This document shows, piece by piece, positions 42,138 through 50,850 of a stretch of DNA of 64,000 nt. The notes beneath the pieces are model-generated. The model ran no database searches, had not been told where the DNA came from, and was given only the letters and a program-made list of their open reading frames with translations. This stretch comes from Bacillus vallismortis (lineage in GTDB: Bacteria > Bacillota > Bacilli > Bacillales > Bacillaceae): assembly GCF_004116955.1 (NCBI RefSeq), contig NZ_CP026362.1, positions 3,570,001 to 3,634,000 on the forward strand, in the 5' to 3' direction. Position 1 is the first letter of the stretch, and each line of letters begins with the position of its first letter. Made by a program: the position numbers and the translations under genes.

Positions 42138-43385
42138 ATGATTTTTGAACCTTATAAAGATGAAATTGATATTATTAACACTATTCACAAGTTCAATGAA
42201 TCGGAATATGTGTTAATAAGATTGACATCTACTATGATAAACAAGAATAATCCAGATGCTAATGCCTTATTTCGTGATTTATTAAAAAGTAAGGGGATTG
42301 TAGATTACGAGAAATTACCTAATGGTGGAAATAAAGGGCATAAAGTTAATGCCAAATTATTATTAAATAGTACTGTGCAAGATGTAAAATTGAATCTATA
42401 TAAGGTTACAGGGAAAAGAAGCGATAGGCGGTTTTCAATTTATGGAATACAAAAAATGTGGGAAGCAGGAAAAGTAAATGTATGTGATCTACTCTATATT
42501 ACGGTAACCGATTTAGCTGGGGCTAAGCAGATTGTAATTCTTAATTTGACTAATAATGTACCTTCAGAAGAAGTATTAACTAAAGTCTTTGGCATAGATA
42601 AAGTTGCTGACTCAGCCAGTCGGTTGTTGCCTCAAATTAAAAGAATAGCACAAGCTGGTTTCCATAAAAACTCAAAAGGGAGTGGCAAAGTATCACCTAA
42701 GGATGTTGGTGATACCTTGGAGTTTTTGTTAGGCATTAAAACCAATAATAATCAAGAAGCAGATTTTGAAGGGAAGATTGAAATAAAATCAAAAACAGGA
42801 AAGACTTTAGATACTCTTTTTACTTTGAGGCCTCAGTTTGGTGGAACAATAGTTGAACAAATTGAAAAAAATGATAGAAGTAGAGTATCTGCTTTTACTC
42901 GTTTATACGGGTATGATTCTGATAAACATCTGGGCTATAAGAGTTTATATATTACAGTCGGTACGCGAATAGCGCCTCAAAATAGTTTAGGTTTTTTTCT
43001 GGAAGTTAATGAAGAAGGAAGAAGAGTTGAACTGAGAAAAAAGAATATTTCTAATAATGTAGATGAATTAACAGCATACTGGACTTTTTCAAGTTTGGAA
43101 AGTGAACTTTCCTTGAAGCATCCTGCTACTCTCTGGGTAAAAGCTGAGCAAAGAATGAATGGGGATACTGCTGAATTTAGATACTTAGAGGCTGAACTTT
43201 CAAGATCTCCACAATTTACAACATTTCTTTCGTTAATCAAAAGCGGTGGAATTACTTATGATTGGCGAGGCTATACTACTCCAAGAGGGAAGTATCAAGG
43301 TAAAAATCATGGTAATGCTTGGCGAATAAGAGGTAAAAATAGGAAATTTTTATTTGGTAGAATTGAAACTATTAGTTTAATATAA
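42138..43385 (+). CDS. MvaI/BcnI-family type II restriction endonuclease
   Basis: This 415-aa protein has in its middle LLGIKTNNNQEADFEGKIEIKSKTG, matching the D..ExK catalytic core of the MvaI/BcnI family, whose members cut CCWGG or CCSGG. FTLRPQFGGTIVEQI and KSLYITVGTRI follow. The C-terminal region (YDWRGYTTPRGKYQGKNHGNAWRI) resembles a family-specific domain. The RBS is in the end of the regulator gene (GAGGGAT). An N-terminal extension of ~150 aa precedes the catalytic part. The recognition site cannot be read from sequence. AT-rich like the rest of the island. Confidence 0.85.
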   Translation: MIFEPYKDEIDIINTIHKFNESEYVLIRLTSTMINKNNPDANALFRDLLKSKGIVDYEKLPNGGNKGHKVNAKLLLNSTVQDVKLNLYKVTGKRSDRRFSIYGIQKMWEAGKVNVCDLLYITVTDLAGAKQIVILNLTNNVPSEEVLTKVFGIDKVADSASRLLPQIKRIAQAGFHKNSKGSGKVSPKDVGDTLEFLLGIKTNNNQEADFEGKIEIKSKTGKTLDTLFTLRPQFGGTIVEQIEKNDRSRVSAFTRLYGYDSDKHLGYKSLYITVGTRIAPQNSLGFFLEVNEEGRRVELRKKNISNNVDELTAYWTFSSLESELSLKHPATLWVKAEQRMNGDTAEFRYLEAELSRSPQFTTFLSLIKSGGITYDWRGYTTPRGKYQGKNHGNAWRIRGKNRKFLFGRIETISLI

Positions 43386-43506
43386 AAAAGTATTACTATT
43401 ACTTAATATCTTTTTTATATGCTGAGTTTTGAAGCTATTAATGGTAACCCTATTATAAGATGAGTAATTTTTATAATAATCATAAAGTTTGTTATAGAAT
43501 TATAAA

Positions 43507-43532
43507 AAAGGCAGCCCATACGGTTGTCTTTT
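43507..43532 (+). terminator. Probable terminator after the nuclease gene
   Basis: AAAGGCAGCC pairs with GGTTGTCTTT (two G-U pairs) and is followed by TT. It is 120 bp after the stop. The remainder of the gap 43,386-43,771 shows no gene I can support. Confidence 0.45.
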
Positions 43533-43771
43533 ATGGTTGCAAAAAGAGACTTACAACTAATGACATGGGGGATAGAAAACCAATTAGCTATAAACAATAG
43601 ATATGAGACTGGCTTGTTTTTGTGTTTCACTTTTCTTCTCTCTTAGAGTAGTTCTGATTCAATCTATTGGCTGTATTCTTAGTAAGCTTAAAGATCACCC
43701 TCCTTTTCTATTTAAGAGTAAATAAGATCTTGTTCATAGAACATACATGGTCTCTCATTCAAACAATCAAC

Positions 43772-44377
43772 TTACATGTTTAAAAAGCGCCGTTCAACAT
43801 AAGGCATAAAAAAGTGAAGGATCATTCCACCTAAACAAACAGTTAAAAGGGTTCCGATGCCGATAGGCCCTTTACATATAATGGCTAATACTAAGAAAAG
43901 AGCATAGACCAATGTTCTTGAAAATAGGATTGTTCTTTTGGAGAGGTCGCGGATAATGAGTGTTAAATGGTCGATGGGTGTTGATGCAAATGTCGTCTGA
44001 AGATAGATGGCTGTTCCAAGACCGATGAGCACCAAACCGATTCCGAAACAAGCCAGTTTGCTAAACCACATGCTCGGAACAATCGTGCTTTTTACAATAA
44101 ACAACCATAGGTCAATGCCTATCCCAGTAATAAATGCTGTAAGTAACCCCAACAACATAGGTTTTTTTCTCGTTAATATAGAGTTACAGATTAAGAGGAG
44201 CGCAGAAATAAGAACCTCCCAGCTTCCTACGGTAAGACCGACTTCTTCCGACAGGCCAACCAAAAGGGCATCGAAGGGCGATGTGCCTAGGCCTGACTGT
44301 ATCGTTAAAGAAATGCCTAAACTTAATATGAGGATACCTAATCCGTAATACATATATTTGATTTTATTAGCACTCAT
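43772..44377 (-). CDS. yyaS: YczE/YyaS/YitT-family membrane protein YyaS
   Basis: This 201-aa protein has five predicted helices and begins MSANKIKYMYYGLGILILSL. Family motifs are GLGTSPFDALLVGLSEEVGLTVGSWE and TTFASTPIDHLTLIIRDLS, two internally repeated G.(S/T)P.D patterns. The C-terminus is MPYVERRFL. Function is unknown. The yyaT stop overlaps its start by 4 bp, so the two form an operon. It marks the return to B. subtilis synteny after the R-M island. Confidence 0.9.
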   Translation of the reverse strand: MSANKIKYMYYGLGILILSLGISLTIQSGLGTSPFDALLVGLSEEVGLTVGSWEVLISALLLICNSILTRKKPMLLGLLTAFITGIGIDLWLFIVKSTIVPSMWFSKLACFGIGLVLIGLGTAIYLQTTFASTPIDHLTLIIRDLSKRTILFSRTLVYALFLVLAIICKGPIGIGTLLTVCLGGMILHFFMPYVERRFLNM

Positions 44378-44802
44378 TCTTTTGTCATCAAGACGTGCGG
44401 GATGCCGTCTTCCATAAATTCTGGTGAGGAAATCTGATAGCCCAGCTTTTTATAAAAGCCTGCTGCTTGTGTTTGCCCATGCAGTTTACATTTTGTCATT
44501 CCTTTTTCCTGCAAGATGTTTTCTAACCCGCTTATGATAGCCTTGCCCAATCCGTACTTACGGTAAGATTTTAGGACACAGATTCTTTCCAGTTTTCCTG
44601 TATGGTCTACGATGCGCACACGGCCTGTACCGACGGGTTGATTCTCATGAAATACCAAGATATGCTGGTATTGTTCTTGGAGCGTATCACACTCATCGAA
44701 CTCATCAAATTCAGATACATGCTGCTCCTCAATGAATACCGTTCTTCTAATAGCTAGAGCAACGTGTAAATCCATTTCAGATGTGATTCTTTTTATATTC
44801 AT
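44374..44802 (-). CDS. yyaT: GNAT acetyltransferase YyaT
   Basis: The 142-aa protein has the GNAT motif A region GRVRIVDHTGKLERICVLKSYRKYGLGKAI with the acetyl-CoA loop RKYGLGK, then GQTQAAGFYKKLGYQ and GIPHVLM. It resembles ElaA/YyaT-type acetyltransferases with an unknown substrate. It is clearly paralogous to YybD at 48,277, sharing long stretches. It is first gene of yyaT-yyaS, divergent from yybA. Confidence 0.9.
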   Translation of the reverse strand: MNIKRITSEMDLHVALAIRRTVFIEEQHVSEFDEFDECDTLQEQYQHILVFHENQPVGTGRVRIVDHTGKLERICVLKSYRKYGLGKAIISGLENILQEKGMTKCKLHGQTQAAGFYKKLGYQISSPEFMEDGIPHVLMTKE

Positions 44803-44920
44803 ATTTGATCAATCCTTTTCTGATATTAGTCTGGACTATACAGCATGCTTGTGGTCTTATAATAGTAAGGTTAAAACAATTTATTGTAATTGCAACAAAA
44901 ATACGTGAGGGGTTTTAGGA

Positions 44921-45373
44921 ATGAATGACATTTTGCGAGAGATCGGCATGATAGCAAGAGCGTTAGATTCCATAAGCAATATTGAATTTAAAGATTTGGA
45001 CTTAACAAGAGGGCAGTATCTCTATCTCGTACGTATATACGAAAATCCGGGGATTATTCAAGAAAAATTGGCGGAAATGATCAAAGTCGACCGAACAACA
45101 GCTGCGCGGGCTATAAAGAAACTGGAAATGCAGGGGTTTATACAAAAAATGCCTGATGAGCAAAATAAAAAAATAAAAAAATTGTTCCCGACTGAGAAAG
45201 GGAACAAGGTGTATCCATTGTTAAGAAGAGAAGGAGAGCATTCCACGGAAGTGGCCTTGTCTGGTTTTACACCTGAGGAAAAGGAAACAATTTCTGTACT
45301 CATTCACAGAGTCAGGAACAATATAGAGCGGGATTGGGAATATGTGAAGAAGGGGAACAAAAGGGATTATTAA
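44921..45373 (+). CDS. yybA: MarR-family regulator YybA
   Basis: The 150-aa winged helix protein has LTRGQYLYLVRIYENPGIIQ, the recognition helix IKVDRTTAARAIKKLEMQGFIQK and the wing DEQNKKIKKLFPTEKG. It is divergent from yyaT with a 118-bp gap, suggesting control of yyaT-yyaS, as proposed for the B. subtilis homologue. GAGGGG lies upstream of the ATG. Confidence 0.9.
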   Translation: MNDILREIGMIARALDSISNIEFKDLDLTRGQYLYLVRIYENPGIIQEKLAEMIKVDRTTAARAIKKLEMQGFIQKMPDEQNKKIKKLFPTEKGNKVYPLLRREGEHSTEVALSGFTPEEKETISVLIHRVRNNIERDWEYVKKGNKRDY

Positions 45374-45461
45374 TGGTCAACAAGTCGAGCCGGTGAGAAC
45401 GGATTCTTCGGGTGCATGGGGATATTTTCAAGATAATGAGTCATGAATATGCTTCCCCCAC

Positions 45462-45818
45462 TCAAATGGCAGTCTTGAATAGTTCCGATCTAAAACGATC
45501 CTCAATATCTGCAAGTGTCTGCAGTTTCTCCGAAAGCTGAGACCACTCTTTGTTTACAGATAAGTAATGACATAAACCGAGTTTTTCAGCTTGAATGATT
45601 TTGAGTTTTGATAGGTTTGTGGCCTTGTTTTTGAAAAAAAACGCAAAATCATTCGCTCTTTTTGCACTTAATTGAAAAAGAAAATATGTGGTATGATCGA
45701 TCATTTCATGTGTAATGGGCCCATATCGCAGCTGCTGTGCATAATGAAGGATTGCATCTTTACCGATTATCTCTAAATTTGAGTTTTCAAACTCTTGGTA
45801 AGTTTTCTTAAAGTACAT
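45462..45818 (-). CDS. Hypothetical protein
   Basis: The 118-aa soluble, mostly helical protein begins MYFKKTYQEFENSNLEIIGKD. I do not recognise the family. It follows the frameshifted BtrH/C39-like gene by 60 bp on the same strand and may have been its operon partner. No clear Shine-Dalgarno sequence precedes the ATG. I do not recall it between yybA and yybB in B. subtilis 168. Confidence 0.55.
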   Translation of the reverse strand: MYFKKTYQEFENSNLEIIGKDAILHYAQQLRYGPITHEMIDHTTYFLFQLSAKRANDFAFFFKNKATNLSKLKIIQAEKLGLCHYLSVNKEWSQLSEKLQTLADIEDRFRSELFKTAI

Positions 45819-45878
45819 GATCGTCTTTTCGTATATTTCGTTATCATGTAACGAATGGGTCTTTTTTGGGGAACTCCA

Positions 45879-46393
45879 TTATTTAAAATGTCCTTTACAA
45901 TAGGGAATATCATCGGCCTTCCAAGCTTTTTTGAATTGTTCGAGCGTCAGTGGAACATAAGGGAATCCAGCTGGATCGTGCAGATAAATAGATTGATTGT
46001 CCATGGCATAGCCTAATAATAATGGTCAGCGCCATTTAAATGTTTATGGTTTGGCAGGTATGTGAGTTCTCCCATATTTAAAGGGCCTAATAAAACAGGT
46101 GCACGTGTCATTTGTTTTTTCAAGAGTGAAAAGGGAGCTTCCAAACAATCAGCCTGTTGATGTTCATCTGCGTCGATGCCAAGTATATTGAATGCGCAGT
46201 TAATACCATCATCAGGATCTTTCATACTTAAAAATAGTGTTTTTCCGTTTTCGAGCATGGCGCCCAAACCTACACCAGTTAAGACTTCGAACATTTGAGG
46301 AGAAACATGTTCACCTATTGATAAAAGAAACATAGCAGCTGAATTTGAGTAACAATAATGTCCATTTCCTATATACACAATCATCACCTCCAA
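45879..46393 (-). pseudogene. Frameshifted BtrH/C39-peptidase-like gene
   Basis: The main frame reads VYIGNGHYCYSNSAAMFLLS to NHKHLNGADHYY and stops at 46013. In the +1 frame the sequence continues without break: LLGYAMDNQSIYLHDPAG, then LEQFKKAWKADD to KGHFK-stop (45879). The N-terminal Cys and later His/Asp (HYYLLGY, YLHDPAG) match C39-peptidase/BtrH N-terminal proteins. The shift lies in an ATTATTATT run near 46015, consistent with slippage, or with a sequencing error. GGAGGTG upstream suggests a GTG start near 46378. Confidence 0.75.
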
Positions 46394-46479
46394 GAAAATA
46401 AGGTAACTTTATAATTTTAGAAATTGAAAATCAACATCTGCATAAAGTCATTTCTCCTTAAGCGACAACTTCTCTTTAT

Positions 46480-46839
46480 TCATCTCTTACGCATATACTC
46501 ATTTCCCCATATTCTCATGGATGCAATAATAGGAGAAAGCTTTTCACCTAGTTCTGTCAAAGAATACTCCACTTTTTTGGGGACAGTGTTCTCTACATTT
46601 CTTTTCACCACACCATCTGCTTCCAGTTCTCTCAGCTGCAGCGTCAGCATTCTTTGTGTTATGCCTGGTATGAATCGTTTCAGCTCATTAAACCGGACTG
46701 GTTTCTGAGATAAGATGTCGATGATGATTCCTTTCCATTTCCCTCCGATAATATGCAGCGTCATTTCCACGGGACAAGCCTTTTTTACTTCTGCACTGCA
46801 AGCACCAAATCCATTTAACCGGTTTCCCATATTTGTCAC
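46480..46839 (-). CDS. HxlR-family transcriptional regulator
   Basis: The 119-aa winged helix protein has ACPVEMTLHIIGGKWKGIIIDIL, RFNELKRFIPGITQRMLTLQLRELEADGVVKR and VEYSLTELGEKLSPII. The redox-candidate Cys before PVE is conserved. AAGTGAGGTGAC lies upstream. It is divergent from yybB and a paralogue of yybR (57,718), sharing TQRMLTLQLRELEADG. It may control yybB. Confidence 0.85.
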   Translation of the reverse strand: MTNMGNRLNGFGACSAEVKKACPVEMTLHIIGGKWKGIIIDILSQKPVRFNELKRFIPGITQRMLTLQLRELEADGVVKRNVENTVPKKVEYSLTELGEKLSPIIASMRIWGNEYMRKR

Positions 46840-46935
46840 CTCACAATGTAAGTTACAAAAATGTGCGCTATTACATAATTAACGAAGATGTATTACAGTA
46901 ATGATATCGAAAAATTTCCAAAGGGTGTGGGTTGC

Positions 46936-47598
46936 ATGAACTTGAGACAGTTATCAGAACATGTCTTTCAATGTGAGTTTGAACTTGATGTGCCTATTCA
47001 TATCCCAGTTCATACTTGGTTCATCAAAGATGGTGAGGATGTATATATCATTGATACGGGAATAGAACGTTTTGCTGATGCTCAAATGAGGGCAGCATTA
47101 GCGATCGGCAATCCAAAAGCCATTTTGCTTACCCATGGCCATAGCGATCATATTCAGGGGGCACCAAAGTGGTTGGAGAGATTTGATTTTCCGATTTATG
47201 CGCATCAAAAAGAACTCGTGTATATCAATGGAGAAGAGCCTTATCCGAATAAAAATGAAGTGGAGAACACAGGGGTAGCCTATATTGTCCAGCCGCTAAC
47301 GGAGCAAACGCTGGCTCACTTGCCTTTGCAATATTACTTAACACCCGGACATTCCCCGGGGCATGTGGTGTATCATCATGAAATCGACCATACTCTATTA
47401 TCTGGGGACCTTTTTATCACAAGTAAGAAAAATTTACACCCGCCTATCAGAAGATTCAGTGTTGATATGAATGAGAACATCGATAGCGGCGCAATCATAG
47501 ATGAAATCAAACCAACGCTTATCTGCTCTTCACATGGAGAAGAAATTGTTTATAACGAAGAATTGTATAAAAGCTACGTGTTAAGGTATAGGGACTAA
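46936..47598 (+). CDS. yybB: Metallo-beta-lactamase-fold hydrolase YybB
   Basis: From MNLRQLSEHVFQCEFELD (46936) it is 220 aa, the length I recall for YybB; the ORF to 46888 lacks an RBS. Metal ligands: HGHSDH (near 75-80), TPGHSPGH, SGDLF and the last His in CSSHGEE. It is related to quorum-quenching lactonases and glyoxalase II, but the substrate is unknown. The upstream start region has AAAGGGTGTGGG. Confidence 0.88.
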   Translation: MNLRQLSEHVFQCEFELDVPIHIPVHTWFIKDGEDVYIIDTGIERFADAQMRAALAIGNPKAILLTHGHSDHIQGAPKWLERFDFPIYAHQKELVYINGEEPYPNKNEVENTGVAYIVQPLTEQTLAHLPLQYYLTPGHSPGHVVYHHEIDHTLLSGDLFITSKKNLHPPIRRFSVDMNENIDSGAIIDEIKPTLICSSHGEEIVYNEELYKSYVLRYRD

Positions 47599-47679
47599 TT
47601 GAAGTTAGAAAAAAACATACGATTGAGTAAGTGCTGAAAGAAACAAATATTGACGGCAAGCGCTGAGGTGAATGTGCTG

Positions 47680-47714
47680 AAAAGGAGTGGGTGTAACGCT
47701 CACTCCTTTTCTAT
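47680..47714. terminator. Bidirectional terminator between yybB and yybC
   Basis: A 10-bp stem AAAAGGAGTG/CACTCCTTTT with an 11-nt loop and U-tracts on both sides lies between convergent genes. Confidence 0.8.
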
Positions 47715-48194
47715 TTAAACAGCAGCTGTGAGCTTTGGTTTTACAACTTTCATAAAAATCCCTCTGACGAATGGACCCATAATCAGTAATTGCAGGGGAT
47801 AAGCAAGGATAAAATTCTTCAATACTATCATAAGATAAGCGTTGAAGAGGCTGTCACCGCTAATTCCATTCGATAAAGCTGCTGACACTAAACCGAACAC
47901 AGACATACAAAGCACCATGCCGATCACCATACACGTTGACATGACAAGGATGACATACAATTTCTTAGACTTGTTGAACGGCAAGCGGAACGCAATCTTT
48001 TTGGCAAGGGGTCCCACTGCCAGTAAATCTAACAGCAGCGCGACAATAAAACCGATGACCATTTCAAAAACGGTCACCAGTGAAAAATGATGAATGGCTC
48101 CGTTGATGATGGCATTGTAAATCGACATGACGCAGACCATTCCAAAGCACATCATCACGCCAAATATAAGACCTTCTTTTTTGTTTGTTGGCAT
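47715..48194 (-). CDS. yybC: DUF2798 membrane protein YybC
   Basis: From MPTNKKEGLIFGVMMCFGM (48194) it is 159 aa, YybC length; AAGGAATGATTG lies upstream and the ORF begins 7 codons earlier. It has four hydrophobic segments in two repeats (GVMMCFGMVCVMSIYN; GMVLCMSVFGLVSA) with VGPLAKKIAF and MGPFVRGIF pairs, typical of duplicated DUF2798. Function is unknown. Confidence 0.85.
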   Translation of the reverse strand: MPTNKKEGLIFGVMMCFGMVCVMSIYNAIINGAIHHFSLVTVFEMVIGFIVALLLDLLAVGPLAKKIAFRLPFNKSKKLYVILVMSTCMVIGMVLCMSVFGLVSAALSNGISGDSLFNAYLMIVLKNFILAYPLQLLIMGPFVRGIFMKVVKPKLTAAV

Positions 48195-48276
48195 ACAATC
48201 ATTCCTTCTCTCCATAATCGGTGATTAGTATACCAATGAATCACTTACGCTCATAAGTGACAAATTTGTGAACGAT

Positions 48277-48720
48277 TTATCGGCCGGATCCGTCTTGTTT
48301 TGTCATCAGCACATGAGGAATGCCATCCAGCATGAATTCTTCTGATGCTGTCTGATAGCCGAGTTTTTTATAAAAACCTGCCGCTTGTGTCTGGCCGTAC
48401 AATTTGAATGAGGAAATGCCTTGTTCTTTCACAATACGTTCTAACGCTTCAACGATCACTTTGCCCAGCCCGCATTTGCGATAAGGCTTCAGAATGCAGA
48501 TTCTTTCCAGCTTGCCTACGTGGTCAACGATTCGGACACGTGCAGTGCCAACAGGTTCATTCTGATGATAAACGAGGATGTGCCGGCAATCTCCGCCGAC
48601 TGTATCGAACTCATCGAATTCATCGGAAATGGGGCAACCTTGTTCTTCTACAAAGACTGCCTTTCTGATTTCAAACGCTGTATGTAAATCATGTTTTGCC
48701 ATTATTCTCTTCACATTCAT
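48277..48720 (-). CDS. yybD: GNAT acetyltransferase YybD
   Basis: The 147-aa protein begins MNVKRIMAKHDLHTAFEIRK. Acetyl-CoA loop RKCGLGK follows GKLERICILKPY, and GQTQAAGFYKKLGYQ and DGIPHVLMTKQ close the fold. It is a paralogue of YyaT, 3.5 kb away. In B. subtilis 168 I recall yybE and yybF next; here the broken yybG follows instead. Confidence 0.88.
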   Translation of the reverse strand: MNVKRIMAKHDLHTAFEIRKAVFVEEQGCPISDEFDEFDTVGGDCRHILVYHQNEPVGTARVRIVDHVGKLERICILKPYRKCGLGKVIVEALERIVKEQGISSFKLYGQTQAAGFYKKLGYQTASEEFMLDGIPHVLMTKQDGSGR

Positions 48721-48738
48721 AAGGCGATCCTCTCTTTT

Positions 48739-49493
48739 TTATCGGTTTGTGACCCAATGGGCAGGGATTTGCAGAGACGGAGGCAGCTTTGTGTTTGAAT
48801 CGCCGTTGGCGGCATTCACCTGTGCCTGTGTCAGAAAAATGCTCCCGGTCAGGTCGGCGCCGCTCAGATCAGCGTCTCTTACATCTGCACCGATAAAGTC
48901 TGACATTCTCAGGTCTGCATTTCTCAGATCGGCAGCAATGAGCAGCGCTCCTCTTAGATTTGCTCCTCGCAGATCAAGCCCTTTCGGTTTCGAGCCGATC
49001 AGAACATTTACCCGGCTGATTTTTTTCGGGCGTTTTGGATTGCGTGCTTGGGCGCGCACCAGTTCACTCGTTTTTAACAGCCATTCATTGATCTCAGCCC
49101 GGTGTTCGTTGTTTCTATAGAAAGCGCTTCATGTAAGTACCAGAGCATTTCGTGCAGCTGCTGCATGATAGGGAAGACGTCAAACATCTCGTTGGCCGTT
49201 TCAGGATGGTTTCGCCAATCCTTTCCCTCATAAGTGACTTGCGATACTTTCTGGCCGGCGCCAAAGCATTCATAAGCAGAACAGCCTCGAAATCCCTTTT
49301 CTCGGAGGTCTTTATGGATACAACATTGATAGTTTGCTTGCAAGTTGCGGCAAGGCGTGCCCCCGTCTTTGTCAAAAGCAAAAACCGCCGATTTCGCATA
49401 GGGCAAGGCGACGCAGCACAGGCCAAAACAGTGCTGGCAATCCGTGCTTAAACCATGATGTATATTGTCATGTAATGTCAATTCCGCAGACAA
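48739..49493 (-). pseudogene. yybG: yybG, pentapeptide-repeat protein gene, frameshifted
   Basis: The first 139 codons (49493-49074) encode a Cys-rich domain beginning MSAELTLHDNIHHGLSTDCQ with CCIHKDLREKGFRGCSAYECFGAGQ. At about 49105 the frame changes. The other frame continues HRAEINEWLLKTSELVRAQARNP into pentapeptide repeats (LDLRGANLRGALLIAADLRN, ADLRMSDFIG, ADLSGADLTG) and ends at 48739. I recall intact YybG as about 279 aa. The pieces sum to less, so a short out-of-frame deletion in the middle is likely. Confidence 0.85.
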
Positions 49494-49871
49494 TATCGTT
49501 CACCCCTTCACTTGGGAACTTCGTTAAATATATTTATTTGATTATATAGGAAATAGGGGTCCTTTTCATTTTTGTTATTTACGATTTCAGCGGGGCAAAT
49601 GATTCATGATGATTGGGGGACCTTTTGGAACAGCAAATAAAAGATAAATCTCTGCGTGTGATTTGGCGATCCCAAATATTGATTTTGATACATTGATGAA
49701 TTTTCGCAAGGAAGATGCCGTTTTAGTTGTGGTGCCCGGCAAGATCGCGCAAGGCGAGTGGCGTTGTGCCAGCGATCATTCATATGGTACGGATTTAATT
49801 AGTGTGTAGTGACTAATATGTCTTCCACGTGCCATTCCCACATATAATGATTCATTCAGCTGATAAGGAAG
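49494..49871. other. yybG-yybI gap with an unidentified coding relic
   Basis: About 380 bp between divergent genes. A TTG start at 49624 (MEQQIKDK) runs into stops. From 49665 to 49809 another frame reads [20 protein letters not shown] and ends LISV-stop without a start. These may be remains of yybH, which I recall here in B. subtilis, or of another gene. The yybI promoter (SigK/GerE type in B. subtilis) should lie near the right end, but I cannot assign it. Confidence 0.4.
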
Positions 49872-50657
49872 GTGACTTCATTGAATGGAAACGACAGGTT
49901 TGATGCGGGGATGTATAGAGGGATTCTTCAAAATTCATACGTATTTCAGCAGCCTGTTTCCTCCCGCGCAATCATTACATCAGCTCGCGGGGATGTAACG
50001 GGAGACGGCGTTATTGACGAAGTCTTTCTGACTGGCACCCAAATGCCTGGCAGCCCTTTATGGAGAGATATTATGTTGGTGATTCATGACGGCAGAATCC
50101 ATCAGGAACAGCGACTCCAGCTCCAGAACAATATGGGATACAATCCGTCTCTTTTTCTCGGGGATTTGACAGGCGATAAGATCGTTGATGTGGCAGTGGT
50201 GATGGACACTGGGGGAAGCGGAGGCACTATATATGCCTATATTTTTGCCTATCTAAACCGGCAGTTTCAGCAGATTTTTCATTCGGATATGTTTAATGCT
50301 GAATGGAAGTACAGTGTGAAGTACCAAAATCAATATAAAGCGAGCGTCATCAGCCATCATCAGAATGAAATGTATATGCTCGACCTTACTTACAAAGGCG
50401 GGGAATATTTGAATGAGATTTATACCGCTCAGGGTGTGTTGAAAATGCCGATAGAAGGCTGGGTGAATCCTTTGTCTGGCTTGTACCCGGTTGATTTTGA
50501 CAGAGACGGCACGTACGAACTGCTGGCGTATCAGCGGATCGCCGGGAGGTATAACGCTGACTCGCTGGGATATGTCCAAACCGTCTTGAAATGGAACGGA
50601 CGGAGATTTATGCTTGACCGCCAGAATGTATCGATTGTTGGGAGTGGCCTGTCGTAA
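49872..50657 (+). CDS. yybI: Spore coat-associated protein YybI
   Basis: The 261-aa protein (MTSLNGNDRFDAGMYRG; AAGGTGA 9 nt upstream, start ATT/TTG-type upstream of codon AAT is possible) has FG-GAP/VCBS-like Ca-binding repeats: GDVTGDGVIDEVFL, GDLTGDKIVDVAVV and VDFDRDGTYELLAY. B. subtilis YybI is an inner spore coat protein. It has no signal peptide, as expected for a mother-cell protein. Related proteins are encoded elsewhere in Bacillus genomes. Confidence 0.85.
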   Translation: MTSLNGNDRFDAGMYRGILQNSYVFQQPVSSRAIITSARGDVTGDGVIDEVFLTGTQMPGSPLWRDIMLVIHDGRIHQEQRLQLQNNMGYNPSLFLGDLTGDKIVDVAVVMDTGGSGGTIYAYIFAYLNRQFQQIFHSDMFNAEWKYSVKYQNQYKASVISHHQNEMYMLDLTYKGGEYLNEIYTAQGVLKMPIEGWVNPLSGLYPVDFDRDGTYELLAYQRIAGRYNADSLGYVQTVLKWNGRRFMLDRQNVSIVGSGLS

Positions 50658-50798
50658 GTATCAAATCGTCTTATGAGAGAGGGCTTGTTTTTTATGGCCA
50701 AAGGAAAAGAGTGCTCACCATAAGCTTTTTTTGTTTTATGCTGTTTCAAGCGTTTTTTTTTGTGTATGTATGCTCGTTGGCATTGAAGAATAGATATT

Positions 50799-50850
50799 AG
50801 GCTGTCGAGATTTTCTCGACAGCCTGAGCATCTTAGGTATAAGATGCTTT
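50799..50850. terminator. Two adjacent hairpins after the LXG operon
   Basis: AGGCTGTCGAGA/TCTCGACAGCCT (50799-50825) is a perfect 12-bp stem with a 3-nt loop. GCATCTT/AAGATGC (50828-50847) is a second stem flanked by TTTAAA. Neither has a strong U-tract. They lie between convergent yybI and the LXG operon and probably help end both. Confidence 0.5.
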
